Positions 52,504 through 61,710 of a stretch of 64,000 bases of DNA are shown one piece after another (the first letter of the stretch is position 1; each line of letters begins with the position of its first letter). Origin of the DNA: Alphaproteobacteria bacterium LSUCC0396 (lineage in GTDB: Bacteria > Pseudomonadota > Alphaproteobacteria > Puniceispirillales > Puniceispirillaceae); the NCBI GenBank assembly GCA_041228345.1, contig CP166131.1:930001-994000 (forward strand). The letters run 5' to 3'. Both the position numbers and the translations under genes were made by a program. The notes beneath the pieces are model-generated. The model was not told the DNA's origin. It made no database searches and saw only the letters and a program-made list of their open reading frames with translations.

Positions 52504-54138
52504 TCAGCCAGAGGTGACATCGCCGACAAGCCGTTGACGCAACGCATATTTCTGGATCTTTCCGGTTGATGTTTTAGGAATGGGCTCAAACCGGAATTCG
52601 CTTGGCACTTTATAGCCAGCAAGGTTTTGCCGGCACCACTCACGCAGCTCATCCGGCGTTGCAGTTTTCCCGTCAGCCATCTCGATGAAGGCGCAGGGCG
52701 TTTCGCCCCATTTTTCATGTGGCATTGCAACCACCGCAACGCTTGCTACCGCCGGATGCTTATAGAGCGCGTCTTCAACCTCGATTGACGAAATATTTTC
52801 GCCGCCCGAGATGATAATATCTTTTGATCTGTCTTTTAACTGGACATAGCCGTCCGGATGCACAACGCCTAGGTCACCCGAATGGAACCAGCCACCAGCA
52901 AAGGCACGATCGGTCGATGTCGGATTTTTGAAATACCCCTTCATCACCACATTGCCGCGCATGACAACCTCGCCAATCGTGGTGCCGTCCCGCGGTACTG
53001 GCGCCATCGTTTCCGCATCGACAACATCCAGCCCCTCAAGCGCCAGATAACGCACCCCCTGCCGCGCCTTTAGCGCCGCCTGCTTGGCGTTATCAAGCTG
53101 ATCCCAGCTAGGATTCCAGTCATTGACCACCGACGGGCCGTAGGTTTCAGTCAGCCCGTAAAGATGCGTTACGTTAAAGCCTGCCTGTTTCATCGCAGCA
53201 AGCACCGCTTCGGGTGGCGGCGCGGCGGCGGTAAAGAATTCAACCTCATAATCCAGCTTGGCACTATCAGGCTTGCCCGCCACGACAAGCGACATCACGA
53301 TCGGCGCACCACACATATGGCTGACGCGGTGATCTAGAATTGCCTTCCAGATATCCTCGGCACGCACATCACGAAGACAGACATGGGTTCCTGAAATCGC
53401 CGAAATTGTCCATGGAAAGCACCAGCCATTGCAATGGAACATCGGCAATGTCCATAAATAGACGGCGTGTTTTTTCATTGATGCGGTCAGGGCATTGCCC
53501 TGCGCCAACAAATAGGCACCACGATGATGATAGACAACGCCCTTTGGATCGCCGGTCGTGCCTGAGGTGTAATTGATCGAAATCGCATCCCATTCATCAT
53601 CAGGCATCTTCCAGACAAAATCGGCGTCACCGGCAGCGATGAAATTTTCATACTCAATCTCATCATAGCTAGGCGCCTCACCGCTAAATTCGGGGTCGTC
53701 ATAAACCACCAGACGCGGGCTGGTCTTGGCCCGTGCCAAAGCCTCACGAATACGCGGTAAAAGCGCAATATCGGTAATCAGAATTTTAGTTTCGGCATGG
53801 TCTAGCTGAAACGCAATTGTCGCCGCATCAAGCCGCGTATTTAGCGAATGCAGAACCGCCCCTGACATCGGCACACCGTAATGCGCCTCGATCATTGCCG
53901 GGGTGTTCAACAGCATAACCGAAACGGTATCGCCGCGGCCAAGACCGGCCGCTGCCAATACGCTTGCCAATTGCCGGCACCGCGCATAGAGCGACGCGTA
54001 ATCACGGCGCAATTTGCCGTGGATGACCGCGGTTTGAGCGGGAAACACCATCGCTGCACGCTCAAGAAATGTTAGCGGCGTCAAAGGCTGGTAATTCGCT
54101 GGATTCTGGTCAAGCCCGATATCATATGGATTTGTCAT
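52504..54138 (-). CDS. Acyl-CoA synthetase (AMP-forming)
   Basis: A 544-residue ANL-family ligase. P-loop YTSGTTGDPKGVVYHHRG, A5 YGLTETYG, A7 FHSGDLGVVHPDGY, A8 RSKDIIISGGENISSIEVED and the C-terminal lysine in PKTSTGKIQK are all present. Its start (PYDIGLDQNPANYQPLTPLT) is that of the plant-type acyl-activating subgroup found in many bacteria, which accepts short or medium acids. It links the crotonase-like gene (36 bp upstream) and the FAH gene. Confidence 0.9.
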   Translation of the reverse strand: MTNPYDIGLDQNPANYQPLTPLTFLERAAMVFPAQTAVIHGKLRRDYASLYARCRQLASVLAAAGLGRGDTVSVMLLNTPAMIEAHYGVPMSGAVLHSLNTRLDAATIAFQLDHAETKILITDIALLPRIREALARAKTSPRLVVYDDPEFSGEAPSYDEIEYENFIAAGDADFVWKMPDDEWDAISINYTSGTTGDPKGVVYHHRGAYLLAQGNALTASMKKHAVYLWTLPMFHCNGWCFPWTISAISGTHVCLRDVRAEDIWKAILDHRVSHMCGAPIVMSLVVAGKPDSAKLDYEVEFFTAAAPPPEAVLAAMKQAGFNVTHLYGLTETYGPSVVNDWNPSWDQLDNAKQAALKARQGVRYLALEGLDVVDAETMAPVPRDGTTIGEVVMRGNVVMKGYFKNPTSTDRAFAGGWFHSGDLGVVHPDGYVQLKDRSKDIIISGGENISSIEVEDALYKHPAVASVAVVAMPHEKWGETPCAFIEMADGKTATPDELREWCRQNLAGYKVPSEFRFEPIPKTSTGKIQKYALRQRLVGDVTSG

Positions 54139-54174
54139 TTATGTCGCCCCCTCATCACAAACCAGCGTTGCCTG

Positions 54175-54984
54175 TTACCATTTTGGATCACGCTTTTCAA
54201 TAAAGGCGCTGATCCCCTCGGCCGCATCCCGGTGCAGCATATTTTCCACCATTACCCGTGATGCGTAATCATAGGCATCGGCAATGGATAATTCACGTTG
54301 TGCATAAAAGGCGCTTTTGCCAATCGCCAAAGTCACCGGCGATTTGCTGGCAATCTTTTGGGCAATAGCATTCACATGATCACCAAGTTCAGCATCATCA
54401 ACAACAGCGTTAATAAGGCCAATTTCGGCGGCACGATCGGCGGCGACCATATCGCCGGTCAACAGCATTTCCATGGCGTGCTTTGCGCCGACATTGCGCG
54501 ATAACGCCACCATTGGCGTTGAACAGAATAGGCCAATATGCACACCGGGCGTACTAAAGCGCGCCGATGCAGCCGCATAGGCCAGGTCACAGCTCGCCAC
54601 CAATTGACACCCGGCGGCGGTCGCAGTTGCCGCCACTTCGGCAATCACCGGTTTCGGATTTTGCAGGATCGACATCATCACCGACGAACAGCGTTTCAGG
54701 ACATCGGTAAAATAAGCCTCACCACTATCGGCATGGGCGCGGCCGGCGGTCATTTCCTTTAGATCATGGCCGGCACAAAAGGCAGGCCCGTTTGCCGCCA
54801 AAATGATAACCCGTACACGGGCATCAACCGCCGCGTCAGCCAATGCCGCGCCCAGCTGGTCTAGCATTGCCTCGGATAGAGCGTTCCGCCGACCCGGGTC
54901 ATTCAAGGTCAAACGCAATATGCCATCTGCCTTATGCTCACTCTGCAATCGGTCGGATGCCTTGGGGTTTTTGGTTCCTGCCAT
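54175..54984 (-). CDS. Crotonase-fold protein (ECHDC3-like) lacking the hydratase glutamates
   Basis: A 269-residue enoyl-CoA hydratase/isomerase-superfamily protein. The oxyanion and CoA blocks are FCAGHDLKEM and AATATAAGCQLVASCDLAYA, then PGVHIGLFCSTPMVALSRNV. In classical crotonase the two catalytic acids lie in GGGCE and QPE; here these read AGCQ and TPGV, so both are replaced. GAGGTGG upstream of ATG 54984 sets the start. It heads an operon with the acyl-CoA synthetase and a FAH hydrolase, so a CoA-ester reaction other than hydration is likely. Confidence 0.85.
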   Translation of the reverse strand: MAGTKNPKASDRLQSEHKADGILRLTLNDPGRRNALSEAMLDQLGAALADAAVDARVRVIILAANGPAFCAGHDLKEMTAGRAHADSGEAYFTDVLKRCSSVMMSILQNPKPVIAEVAATATAAGCQLVASCDLAYAAASARFSTPGVHIGLFCSTPMVALSRNVGAKHAMEMLLTGDMVAADRAAEIGLINAVVDDAELGDHVNAIAQKIASKSPVTLAIGKSAFYAQRELSIADAYDYASRVMVENMLHRDAAEGISAFIEKRDPKW

Positions 54985-55085
54985 GGTCGTGCCACCTCGC
55001 TCTTCCTCAGGGCTGAAATTTTGCGGCAAAAACGACCGCAAAGTAAAGTATGAACGAAAGTAACGCCTTAAATAGCCGCCCCTAA

Positions 55086-55877
55086 TCAGCTTGTCTCTAG
55101 GCGGCGCTCCAGCCAGCGAACCCCTGCCGACACAATCAGTATCACCACCAGATACTCAAGCACCAAAACTGTATAGATTTCCAACGGCCGATATTCGGTC
55201 ACGACCAATTCATTGGCACGGCGGGTGAGTTCCTGCATCCCAATGACCGACACCAGCGATGACATTTTGAGCATATAAACGAGCTGGTTCCCAAGCGCTG
55301 GCAGAATCCGTTTGATCGCTTGCGGCAAAATTACATATCGCATGGTGTCACGATAATTCAACGAAACCGAATGCGCCGCCTCATACTGGCCGCGGTCAAT
55401 GGACTGGATGCCAGCGCGGAAAATTTCCGCCTGAAACGCACTATCTGAAATTGCCAAAGCCAGTACGCCCGCCCAGAACACCGAAATTGACAGGCTGGCG
55501 ACTTGTGGCAGCCCATAATAAACCCATAAAATCAGCACTAGAATTGGGATGGCACGCACCAGCTCGACATAGACACGGTTAATCGCCTTAGGCGCACGGC
55601 GACGCGACAAACCGGGCAAGGCCACCATCAACCCAAGACAAATCGAGATTAATATTGCCGTCACCGACAGGCCAATGGTGAAATAAAGACCATCAATCAG
55701 AAATGACAAATTGCGGCGACCGGTTTCGGTGGCCGGATTGACAACATACCAGCCCCAATTGCCCGAACAGCCGCCAAGACCAAGCAACGCAGCAAGCCCA
55801 AGCAGGCGGAATAGCATCGGCGTCGCAGGCGCGCCAAATCCAATGATGTTTTTGACAGCATTTAGCAGCATGATCAT
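55086..55877 (-). CDS. Amino acid ABC transporter permease
   Basis: A 263-residue permease of the polar amino acid class. The N-terminal segment (LLGLAALLGLGGCSGNWGWYV) is followed by the permease domain with EIFRAGIQSIDRGQYEAAHS and MRYVILPQAIKRILPALGNQ. ATG 55877 and 55871 share one GAGGTGAG; the frame runs far upstream without support. The ATPase gene ends 7 bp before. It is a one-component permease, probably a homodimer. Confidence 0.85.
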   Translation of the reverse strand: MIMLLNAVKNIIGFGAPATPMLFRLLGLAALLGLGGCSGNWGWYVVNPATETGRRNLSFLIDGLYFTIGLSVTAILISICLGLMVALPGLSRRRAPKAINRVYVELVRAIPILVLILWVYYGLPQVASLSISVFWAGVLALAISDSAFQAEIFRAGIQSIDRGQYEAAHSVSLNYRDTMRYVILPQAIKRILPALGNQLVYMLKMSSLVSVIGMQELTRRANELVVTEYRPLEIYTVLVLEYLVVILIVSAGVRWLERRLETS

Positions 55878-55884
55878 CTCACCT

Positions 55885-56637
55885 CTAATGCCGTAAAATC
55901 TGGCTAAGGAACAATTTGCACCGGTCACTTTCAGGCGCGGTGAAAAATGTCTTTGGGGGGCCCATTTCAACAATTCTGCCATGATCCATAAATAGCATAA
56001 TATCGGCAACCTGCCTTGCAAATCCCATTTCATGCGTAACACAAATCATTGTCATGCCGCTGTCAGCCAATTCTTCAATCACATCAAGCACCTCGGCAAT
56101 CATTTCCGGATCAAGCGCCGATGTTGGCTCGTCAAACAGCATAATCTTGGGCGCCATGCACAGCGCCCGGGCAATCGCCACCCGCTGTTGCTGGCCGCCC
56201 GATAATTGGCCCGGATATTTGTCCAGCTGTTCGGGAATTTTGACCCGCTCAAGATAATTCATCGCCAGCTCGCGTGCCTCGGCCTCGGGCAATTTGCGGG
56301 CGCGCACCGGCCCCAGCATCAGGTTTTCCAAAATGGTCAGATGCGGAAACAGATTAAATTGCTGAAACACCATCCCGACATTATTGCGCAAGGCCTCACG
56401 CCCGGAAGGGCTGTCATCAACCAGCGTTCCATCAATCCTGATCTCGCCCGCTTCATGCTGTTCGAGCCGGTTGACACAGCGGATTAAGGTTGATTTTCCA
56501 GATCCTGAAGGCCCGCAAATTACCAGCTTTTGTCCAAGCGTTATATTCAGTGAAACATTATCTAGCGCCTGAAACGTACCAAAATATTTTGAAACATTGC
56601 TGATTTGGATAAAGGGCTTTTGGGTGGGCGCACTCAC
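55885..56637 (-). CDS. Amino acid ABC transporter ATP-binding protein
   Basis: A 250-residue ATPase closely like AapP. It has [52 protein letters not shown] and [14 protein letters not shown]. It is first in an ATPase-permease pair, and the receptor gene is divergent at 56933. The system is distinct from aapJQMP. Confidence 0.9.
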   Translation of the reverse strand: MSAPTQKPFIQISNVSKYFGTFQALDNVSLNITLGQKLVICGPSGSGKSTLIRCVNRLEQHEAGEIRIDGTLVDDSPSGREALRNNVGMVFQQFNLFPHLTILENLMLGPVRARKLPEAEARELAMNYLERVKIPEQLDKYPGQLSGGQQQRVAIARALCMAPKIMLFDEPTSALDPEMIAEVLDVIEELADSGMTMICVTHEMGFARQVADIMLFMDHGRIVEMGPPKTFFTAPESDRCKLFLSQILRH

Positions 56638-56932
56638 GATGATTGTAACCTATTCATGTCAATATGCCTCAAATTCATCAGGCATCAAGTTTATTCGCCA
56701 TCAAGCAGTTCGCATACAGCCTCTCGCACCCGAACTGCACACCCAAAATGCGCACCCAAAATGCGCACCCAAACTGCAAGCTACCCGATTCCGTTCCAAT
56801 CGGCCAGCCCGCAATCGGCCACGAACAATAAATCGTAGTCGAGACTTGCATTTGGCGGCCGGCAACCTATCTTTAACAATGTGTAAAGAGCAAAATGAAT
56901 CCCCCGAAATACCAGTCCAAGGAGACTTTTTG
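56638..56932. other. Divergent promoter region of the second amino-acid ABC system
   Basis: About 295 bp separate the ATPase (minus) and binding-protein (plus) starts. It holds a triple 13-bp tandem repeat (listed separately) and a near-duplicate ATCGGCCAG/ATCGGCCAC pair. Promoters for both directions must lie here. The long frame upstream of 56933 is not coding, as the repeat lies in it. Confidence 0.45.
56737..56775. repeat. Three tandem 13-bp repeats
   Basis: GCRCACCCAAAAT occurs three times in succession (56737-56749, 56750-56762, 56763-56775), with single-base variations in the first and third copies, in the divergent intergenic region. It may be a set of regulator half-sites or a slippage product. 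Confidence 0.7.
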
Positions 56933-57709
56933 ATGCGCCTATTGAGAATAGTTACCACATTTTTTGCCGTTATTATGATGTCAGCATCAGCGCAGGCCGC
57001 AAGTGCACTAAATGAAATTCTGTCCGGCGGCGTGCTGAAGGTCGGCACCACTGGCGACTGGAATCCAATGACAATGAAGGACACCGCAACCAATAGCTAT
57101 ACTGGCTATGATATTGATGTGATGACCGAGCTTGCCAAGGATCTTGGGGTTAAGGTTGAATTCGTGCCAACTGATTGGAAAACGCTGGTCAGCGGCGTGA
57201 CATCGGGCAAATACCATATGACCGGTTCTGCCTCTATCTCGCCAAGCCGCGCCAAAGCTGCGGGCTATTCAAACAGCTATTTCTCACTGGCGACCGTACC
57301 GCTTACGCTAAAGAAAAATGCAGATAAATTTACCGACTGGGCCGATCTTGATAAAGCAACGGTTACCGTTGCGGCAACTCTTGGAACGACACAGGAAAAG
57401 CAGGTCAAACAGTTTTTTCCAAATGCAAAATACAAAATTGTCGAAGCCCCAGCGCGTGATTTCCAAGAGGTTCTAGCTGGCCGTGCCGATGCGCATATCA
57501 CGTCAAATGTCGAGGCTTATAAGCTGGTGGCGAAATATCCTGAAATGATGGTTGTGCCAGTTTCAGCACCAAAAGCCCCAACACCGATCGCGATGCTGTT
57601 GCCGCAGGCTGATCAGGTATGGATCAACTATGTGAACACATGGATTACGTTGAAAACCGAACGTGGCTTCTTTGCCGAGCTTGGCCGAAAATGGCAGCTT
57701 TCTAACTAA
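56933..57709 (+). CDS. Amino acid ABC transporter periplasmic binding protein (family 3)
   Basis: A 258-residue receptor with signal peptide MRLLRIVTTFFAVIMMSASA, ending QAA. The mature start LNEILSGGVLKVGTTGDWNP and the blocks GYDIDVMTELAKDLGVKVEF and GSASISPSRAKAAGYS are family 3 features. It is also similar to periplasmic cyclohexadienyl dehydratase (PheC), which shares this fold, but the adjacent ATPase and permease favour transport. AAGGAG precedes ATG 56933. A terminator follows. Confidence 0.82.
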   Translation: MRLLRIVTTFFAVIMMSASAQAASALNEILSGGVLKVGTTGDWNPMTMKDTATNSYTGYDIDVMTELAKDLGVKVEFVPTDWKTLVSGVTSGKYHMTGSASISPSRAKAAGYSNSYFSLATVPLTLKKNADKFTDWADLDKATVTVAATLGTTQEKQVKQFFPNAKYKIVEAPARDFQEVLAGRADAHITSNVEAYKLVAKYPEMMVVPVSAPKAPTPIAMLLPQADQVWINYVNTWITLKTERGFFAELGRKWQLSN

Positions 57710-57734
57710 CCTAGCGCCACATATAAATGTGAAA

Positions 57735-57761
57735 GGAGGGGCTTTTGCCTCTCTTTTTTTT
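57735..57761 (+). terminator. Rho-independent terminator after binding-protein gene
   Basis: GAGGGGC (57736-57742), loop TTTT, GCCTCTC (one G-U pair), then eight T. It lies about 26 bp past the stop. Confidence 0.8.
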
Positions 57762-57833
57762 GCGCAATCGTCGTTACGTTGTTATCACCATTGCCAGATG
57801 ATCGCCGAACCAAACCCCAGCGGAGACCGACCC

Positions 57834-58484
57834 ATGCTTGTGCTTTATGACCTTGCGATCAGCAGCTATGGCTGCAAAACCCGCATTCTGCTTCGTCATA
57901 AGGGGCTGGAATGGAAAAGCCTTGCCCCACCAGATGGCTATGGCAGCCCCGCCTATTGCAAGATTGTGCCGTCGGGAACCATTCCGGCATTGCTGCATGA
58001 CGGGCTTACGCTTGCCGAGTCTGATGCGATTGCCGAATATCTGAATGAGCTGGCACCGCTGCCGGCGATGCTGCCTCTATCCATGCAGGACCGCGCCAGA
58101 ATCCGCGCAATATCACGCTTTCATGACACGCGCATCGAACCCCTGTTGCGCGCTTATTTTGGGCAGGTAGCCCCGGCTAATCGCAATCCTGATTTCATTG
58201 CCGAAAATGCGGCATTGCTGCAACGCCGCTTTGACCAGCTTGCACAGATGGTAACGCCGTCACCGTTATTAGATGGCACCGATCTCAGCCTTGCCGATTG
58301 CGGCTTTGCGCCCAGCTTTGCGATTTTAAATTGCCTTCGGGGCGTGCTTGGATTTGAGCTTGATCTGCCATCATCAATCACCACCTATGCGGCTAATTTA
58401 TGCGCGCATCCGTCGGTTCGGGACGAGTATAAAGCCTATGTGACGGCGCTTGATGACTGGGCAGCGGCCAAGCTAGCCAGCTAG
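57834..58484 (+). CDS. Glutathione S-transferase family protein
   Basis: A 216-residue GST. The N-terminal domain is MLVLYDLAISSYGCKTRILL with candidate Ser/Cys in SSYGCK; cis-Pro in PSGTIPALLHDG; glutathione contact AESDAIAEYLNEL. The helical domain ends TYAANLCAHPSVRDEY. GGAGACCGACCC upstream supports the start; the frame extends to 57663 inside the preceding gene. Substrate unknown. Confidence 0.82.
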   Translation: MLVLYDLAISSYGCKTRILLRHKGLEWKSLAPPDGYGSPAYCKIVPSGTIPALLHDGLTLAESDAIAEYLNELAPLPAMLPLSMQDRARIRAISRFHDTRIEPLLRAYFGQVAPANRNPDFIAENAALLQRRFDQLAQMVTPSPLLDGTDLSLADCGFAPSFAILNCLRGVLGFELDLPSSITTYAANLCAHPSVRDEYKAYVTALDDWAAAKLAS

Positions 58485-58593
58485 ATAACACCCATTGACG
58501 CTGAATTCATTTCGCGCCTAGGGTGAAGGCATCTAGGGGTCAAACGATCCTATTTCGATTGATTTGATTCCGCCTCAACGATGCCGGTAAACT

Positions 58594-59514
58594 ATGCAAT
58601 TGTCTCTGGCCTTTCAAAATTTGCCGCCGCAGATGCGCGCCACAATCTTGATGGTTGCGGCGCTTTTCATGTTTACCTCTATGGGCATCTTTATCCGCCT
58701 ATCTGCCGCCGGTCTACCGGTAATCGAAGTCGTATTTTTCCGCAATGCGCTGGCGATGGTTTTGTTGCTGCCGCTCATTATGCGGATGGGCAGATCAAGC
58801 ATCCGAATGCAGAAACCAAAATTATTTTTTCTGCGCGCCCTGATTAATTTTGGCGGTATGTTTTGTGGCTTTACAGCCTTGACGCTAATTCCGCTGGCAC
58901 AGATGACGGCACTTGGCTTTACCGGCCCATTATTTGTTACCATTGGCGCGGTATTATTCCTTGGCGAAGTGATCCGGGCACGACGCATTGCGGCAATTGC
59001 GGTCGGGTTTCTTGGAACATTGATCATCCTACAGCCCGGCTTTGCCGAAATTTCGGTTGGCGCGATGATGGCACTTGCCAGCGCGCTATCAATTGCGATG
59101 GCATCATTGATCGTCAAGAAACTAACCGCAACTGAAACCCCCGAAGCGATCGTATTCTGGATGGTGGCAATGCAGGCCCCGCTGGCGCTAATACCGGCAA
59201 TGGGCGTCTGGCAATGGCCCAGCCTTGAGAACTGGATCTATCTATGGGCGATGGCACTGTCCGGAACGATTGCGCATCTATGCTTTACCCGCGCCTATCG
59301 ACTGGTCGATATTACCGCCTTACAGCCGCTGGAATTTATCAAGCTGCCATTTGCTGTGTGTCTTGCTTGGATTGTCTTTGGTGAATGGCCCGGCTTGTGG
59401 ACATGGGTTGGCGGTGCAGTCATTTTTGCGTCAACCGTATATATCACCCAGCGCGAGGCACGCGCCAAAAAATCATTGCGGCCGAATGCTGGCATCAAGG
59501 AGTCAAAATTATAA
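58594..59514 (+). CDS. EamA/DMT-family transporter
   Basis: A 306-residue ten-helix carrier. First repeat ATILMVAALFMFTSMGIFIR, FFRNALAMVLLLPLIM; second repeat SVGAMMALASALSIAMASLI, with LQPLEFIKLPFAVCLAWIVF near the end. The charged C-terminus (REARAKKSLRPNAGIKE) is cytosolic. The start is uncertain between ATG 58594 and ATG 58633. Fourth member of this family in the window. Confidence 0.8.
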   Translation: MQLSLAFQNLPPQMRATILMVAALFMFTSMGIFIRLSAAGLPVIEVVFFRNALAMVLLLPLIMRMGRSSIRMQKPKLFFLRALINFGGMFCGFTALTLIPLAQMTALGFTGPLFVTIGAVLFLGEVIRARRIAAIAVGFLGTLIILQPGFAEISVGAMMALASALSIAMASLIVKKLTATETPEAIVFWMVAMQAPLALIPAMGVWQWPSLENWIYLWAMALSGTIAHLCFTRAYRLVDITALQPLEFIKLPFAVCLAWIVFGEWPGLWTWVGGAVIFASTVYITQREARAKKSLRPNAGIKESKL

Positions 59515-59528
59515 ACCCGAAAACTGCC

Positions 59529-59553
59529 CAAAAAGCTGCCCAGAAAAGCAGCT
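59529..59553 (-). terminator. Rho-independent terminator after pyrC
   Basis: AGCTGC and GCAGCT (59534-59539, 59548-59553) form a 6-bp stem; on the minus strand five T follow. It lies about 40 bp past the pyrC stop. Confidence 0.55.
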
Positions 59554-59591
59554 AGTTGAGTGGCTAAGTCGAGGAGTGGCAGCCAGCAGGT

Positions 59592-60635
59592 CTAGGCCGT
59601 CTCAACCGCCCAGTAAAGTGGCGTACCACAATCGAAAATCGTCAGGTTTCCGTCTGGCGTGGTGCGGCTTTGTGGATAGATCACCGGCGTATCCTGCTTT
59701 ATCAGGGTCATCCGGCTTTCATTGACCGGCAGGCGGTAAAATGCTGGCCCATGTAGCGAGGTAAAGCCTTCCAAACGGTCAAGCGCATCTTCGGCCTCAA
59801 ACACATGGGCAAGACATGACATGGTGTTTGGTGCCGTGTAAATACCGGCACAGCCACAGGCCATAAGTTTGGCCGCGTCAAGATGCGGTGCGCTGTCAGT
59901 ACCAAGGAAGAAACTGCTATCGCCAGAAACTGCCGCCGCGACTAATGCACGGCGATGGCTTTCACGCTTTGCCACAGGCAGGCAATAATAATGCGGGCGA
60001 ATTCCGCCTGCCAGAATGTGATTTCGATTAATAAATAAATGATGCGTTGTAATCGTGGCAGCGATATTAGCACCGGCAGATTTGACGTAATCGACACCGT
60101 CACTGGTCGTCACATGTTCCAGCACCACCCGCAAATCAGGGATGCGATTGCGTAACGGTTCCAGCACAGTTTCAATAAATACCGCCTCGCGATCAAAAAT
60201 ATCAACCTGCGGGTCGGTCACTTCACCATGCACACAAAGCGGCAAACCAATTTCGGCCATTACGTCTAGCACCGCGATTACCTTGTCCAGATCACGCACA
60301 CCCGATGCCGAATTGGTGGTCGCTCCAGCCGGATACAGCTTGACCGCATGGATCAGTCCAGCCTTTGCCGCCGCCACAACATCGTCCGGCTGGGTTGTCT
60401 CTGTTAGATAAAGCGTCATCAACGGCGTGAAATCATGAGCGGGATTTACACATCCCATAATCCGTTCACGATAGGCCGCCGCATCGGCGCCTGTTACCAC
60501 CGGCGGAACCAGATTCGGCATTATGATGGCGCGGCCGAAATGACGCGATGTATCATCAATAACCGCTGCAAGCATGGCCCCATCACGAAGGTGCAAATGC
60601 CAATCATCCGGGCGGCGAATGGTCAGGAAAGTCAT
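59592..60635 (-). CDS. pyrC: Dihydroorotase
   Basis: A 347-residue dihydroorotase of the E. coli class II length. Metal ligands start [16 protein letters not shown]; the carboxylated Lys is in [14 protein letters not shown]; later His lie in CVHGEV and [11 protein letters not shown]; the Asp is in FLGTDSAPH. It closes carbamoyl-aspartate to dihydroorotate in pyrimidine synthesis. The start [11 protein letters not shown] (60635) is preferred to 60653. It is divergent from the zinc operon. Confidence 0.95.
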   Translation of the reverse strand: MTFLTIRRPDDWHLHLRDGAMLAAVIDDTSRHFGRAIIMPNLVPPVVTGADAAAYRERIMGCVNPAHDFTPLMTLYLTETTQPDDVVAAAKAGLIHAVKLYPAGATTNSASGVRDLDKVIAVLDVMAEIGLPLCVHGEVTDPQVDIFDREAVFIETVLEPLRNRIPDLRVVLEHVTTSDGVDYVKSAGANIAATITTHHLFINRNHILAGGIRPHYYCLPVAKRESHRRALVAAAVSGDSSFFLGTDSAPHLDAAKLMACGCAGIYTAPNTMSCLAHVFEAEDALDRLEGFTSLHGPAFYRLPVNESRMTLIKQDTPVIYPQSRTTPDGNLTIFDCGTPLYWAVETA

Positions 60636-60842
60636 GGTAACGAACCCCAGCAAAAACCCTGATATTTAATCAGGTGATGAAACAAAAACAGGCTGTCATT
60701 AACGCAACAAGCCCCAGAAATACCCGCATCACACATAACAGCATCACGTGGCAAAATCTACACTGGCTGATGCTGACAATTTATCAGTTCTGCCAGCGTT
60801 GCTGTTTATCGGTTATACTAACCACTAGGTTTTATGGCGCAT

Positions 60843-60859
60843 ATGTTATATTATAACAT
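60843..60859. promoter_or_regulatory. Zur box upstream of znuC
   Basis: ATGTTATATTATAACAT is a perfect 17-bp palindrome (8-bp arms around one T), the known form of proteobacterial Zur operators. It ends 32 bp before the znuC start and 208 bp from pyrC, so it most likely represses znuC-znuB-zur when zinc is ample. Confidence 0.85.
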
Positions 60860-60891
60860 TATCTATTTTGATGATCAGGCCTAGGCTTTTT

Positions 60892-61710
60892 ATGACGCGC
60901 GAACCCAATGATTTAATCACCCTCGAGAATGCCGGTGTCAGGCGTGATAATCGCTGGCTGGTGCGCGGCATTGATTTGCGCATGCGCGCTGGCGAGATCG
61001 TAACCATCATTGGCCCGAACGGCGCTGGCAAAAGCACCACCGCGCAGCTGGTTGTCGGTACATTGCGTGCCAGTGAAGGGCGCGTTCTGCGCCAAACTGG
61101 GTTGCGTGTTGGCTATGTGCCGCAAAAACTGCATATTGATCCAGCGTTGCCAATGCGGGTGAACCGGCTTTTGGACCTGACCGCCATGGTCTCCGTTGAA
61201 GCGAAACGGCGCGCCCTTGATGCGGTTGGCATTTTGCACCTTGGCGATGCATTTGTGCAGGATTTATCGGGCGGTGAATTTCAGCGCGCATTGCTGGCCC
61301 GTGCGATGGTGCGCCAGCCCAATCTTCTGGTGCTGGACGAGCCGGTTCAAGGTGTTGATTTCGCGAGTGAGGTCATGCTGTATAATCTTATCAAACAGAT
61401 TCGCGATACCACAGGTTGCGGCGTTCTGATGATTTCGCATGATTTACATATTGTGATGGCTGACACTGATACTGTTCTCTGTTTGAACGGTCATATCTGT
61501 TGTAGCGGCAGCCCGGATTCGGTTGTCAGCAATCCAGAATATCTGCGGTTATTCGGCGCGCATGATACTGCAGCGCTGGCAGTTTATCAGCATGACCATG
61601 ACCATATCCATCTTCCCGATGGTACGGTTCAGCATGCCGACGGGTCAATCAGCACGGGTTGCCAGCCTGAGCAAAGCGATGACTTGCGGCGCGGGCATGA
61701 TCATGTTTGA
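60892..61710 (+). CDS. znuC: Zinc ABC transporter ATP-binding protein
   Basis: A 272-residue ATPase with GPNGAGKST, Q-loop GYVPQKLHID, LSGGEFQRALLARA and LLVLDEPVQGVD. The C-terminal tail is rich in His (YQHDHDHIHLPDGTVQHADG and RRGHDHV), as in many ZnuC proteins, and may bind zinc. TTG 60868 and ATG 60871 are also in frame, but ATG 60892 after TAGG is preferred. It overlaps znuB by 8 bp. Confidence 0.93.
   Translation: MTREPNDLITLENAGVRRDNRWLVRGIDLRMRAGEIVTIIGPNGAGKSTTAQLVVGTLRASEGRVLRQTGLRVGYVPQKLHIDPALPMRVNRLLDLTAMVSVEAKRRALDAVGILHLGDAFVQDLSGGEFQRALLARAMVRQPNLLVLDEPVQGVDFASEVMLYNLIKQIRDTTGCGVLMISHDLHIVMADTDTVLCLNGHICCSGSPDSVVSNPEYLRLFGAHDTAALAVYQHDHDHIHLPDGTVQHADGSISTGCQPEQSDDLRRGHDHV

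Noticed and set aside
52504-54138. Acyl-CoA ligase as DmdB of the DMSP demethylation pathway
   Set aside because: The N-terminus and early motifs are those of the plant-type acyl-activating subgroup, not the DmdB group, and no dmdC or dmdD-type gene is adjacent.
56597-56932. N-terminal extension of the amino-acid binding protein
   Set aside because: It contains the tandem repeats, has no signal peptide at its start, and AAGGAG lies before ATG 56933, which begins a good signal peptide.
57663-57833. Upstream extension of the GST at 57834
   Set aside because: It overlaps the preceding gene and its terminator.
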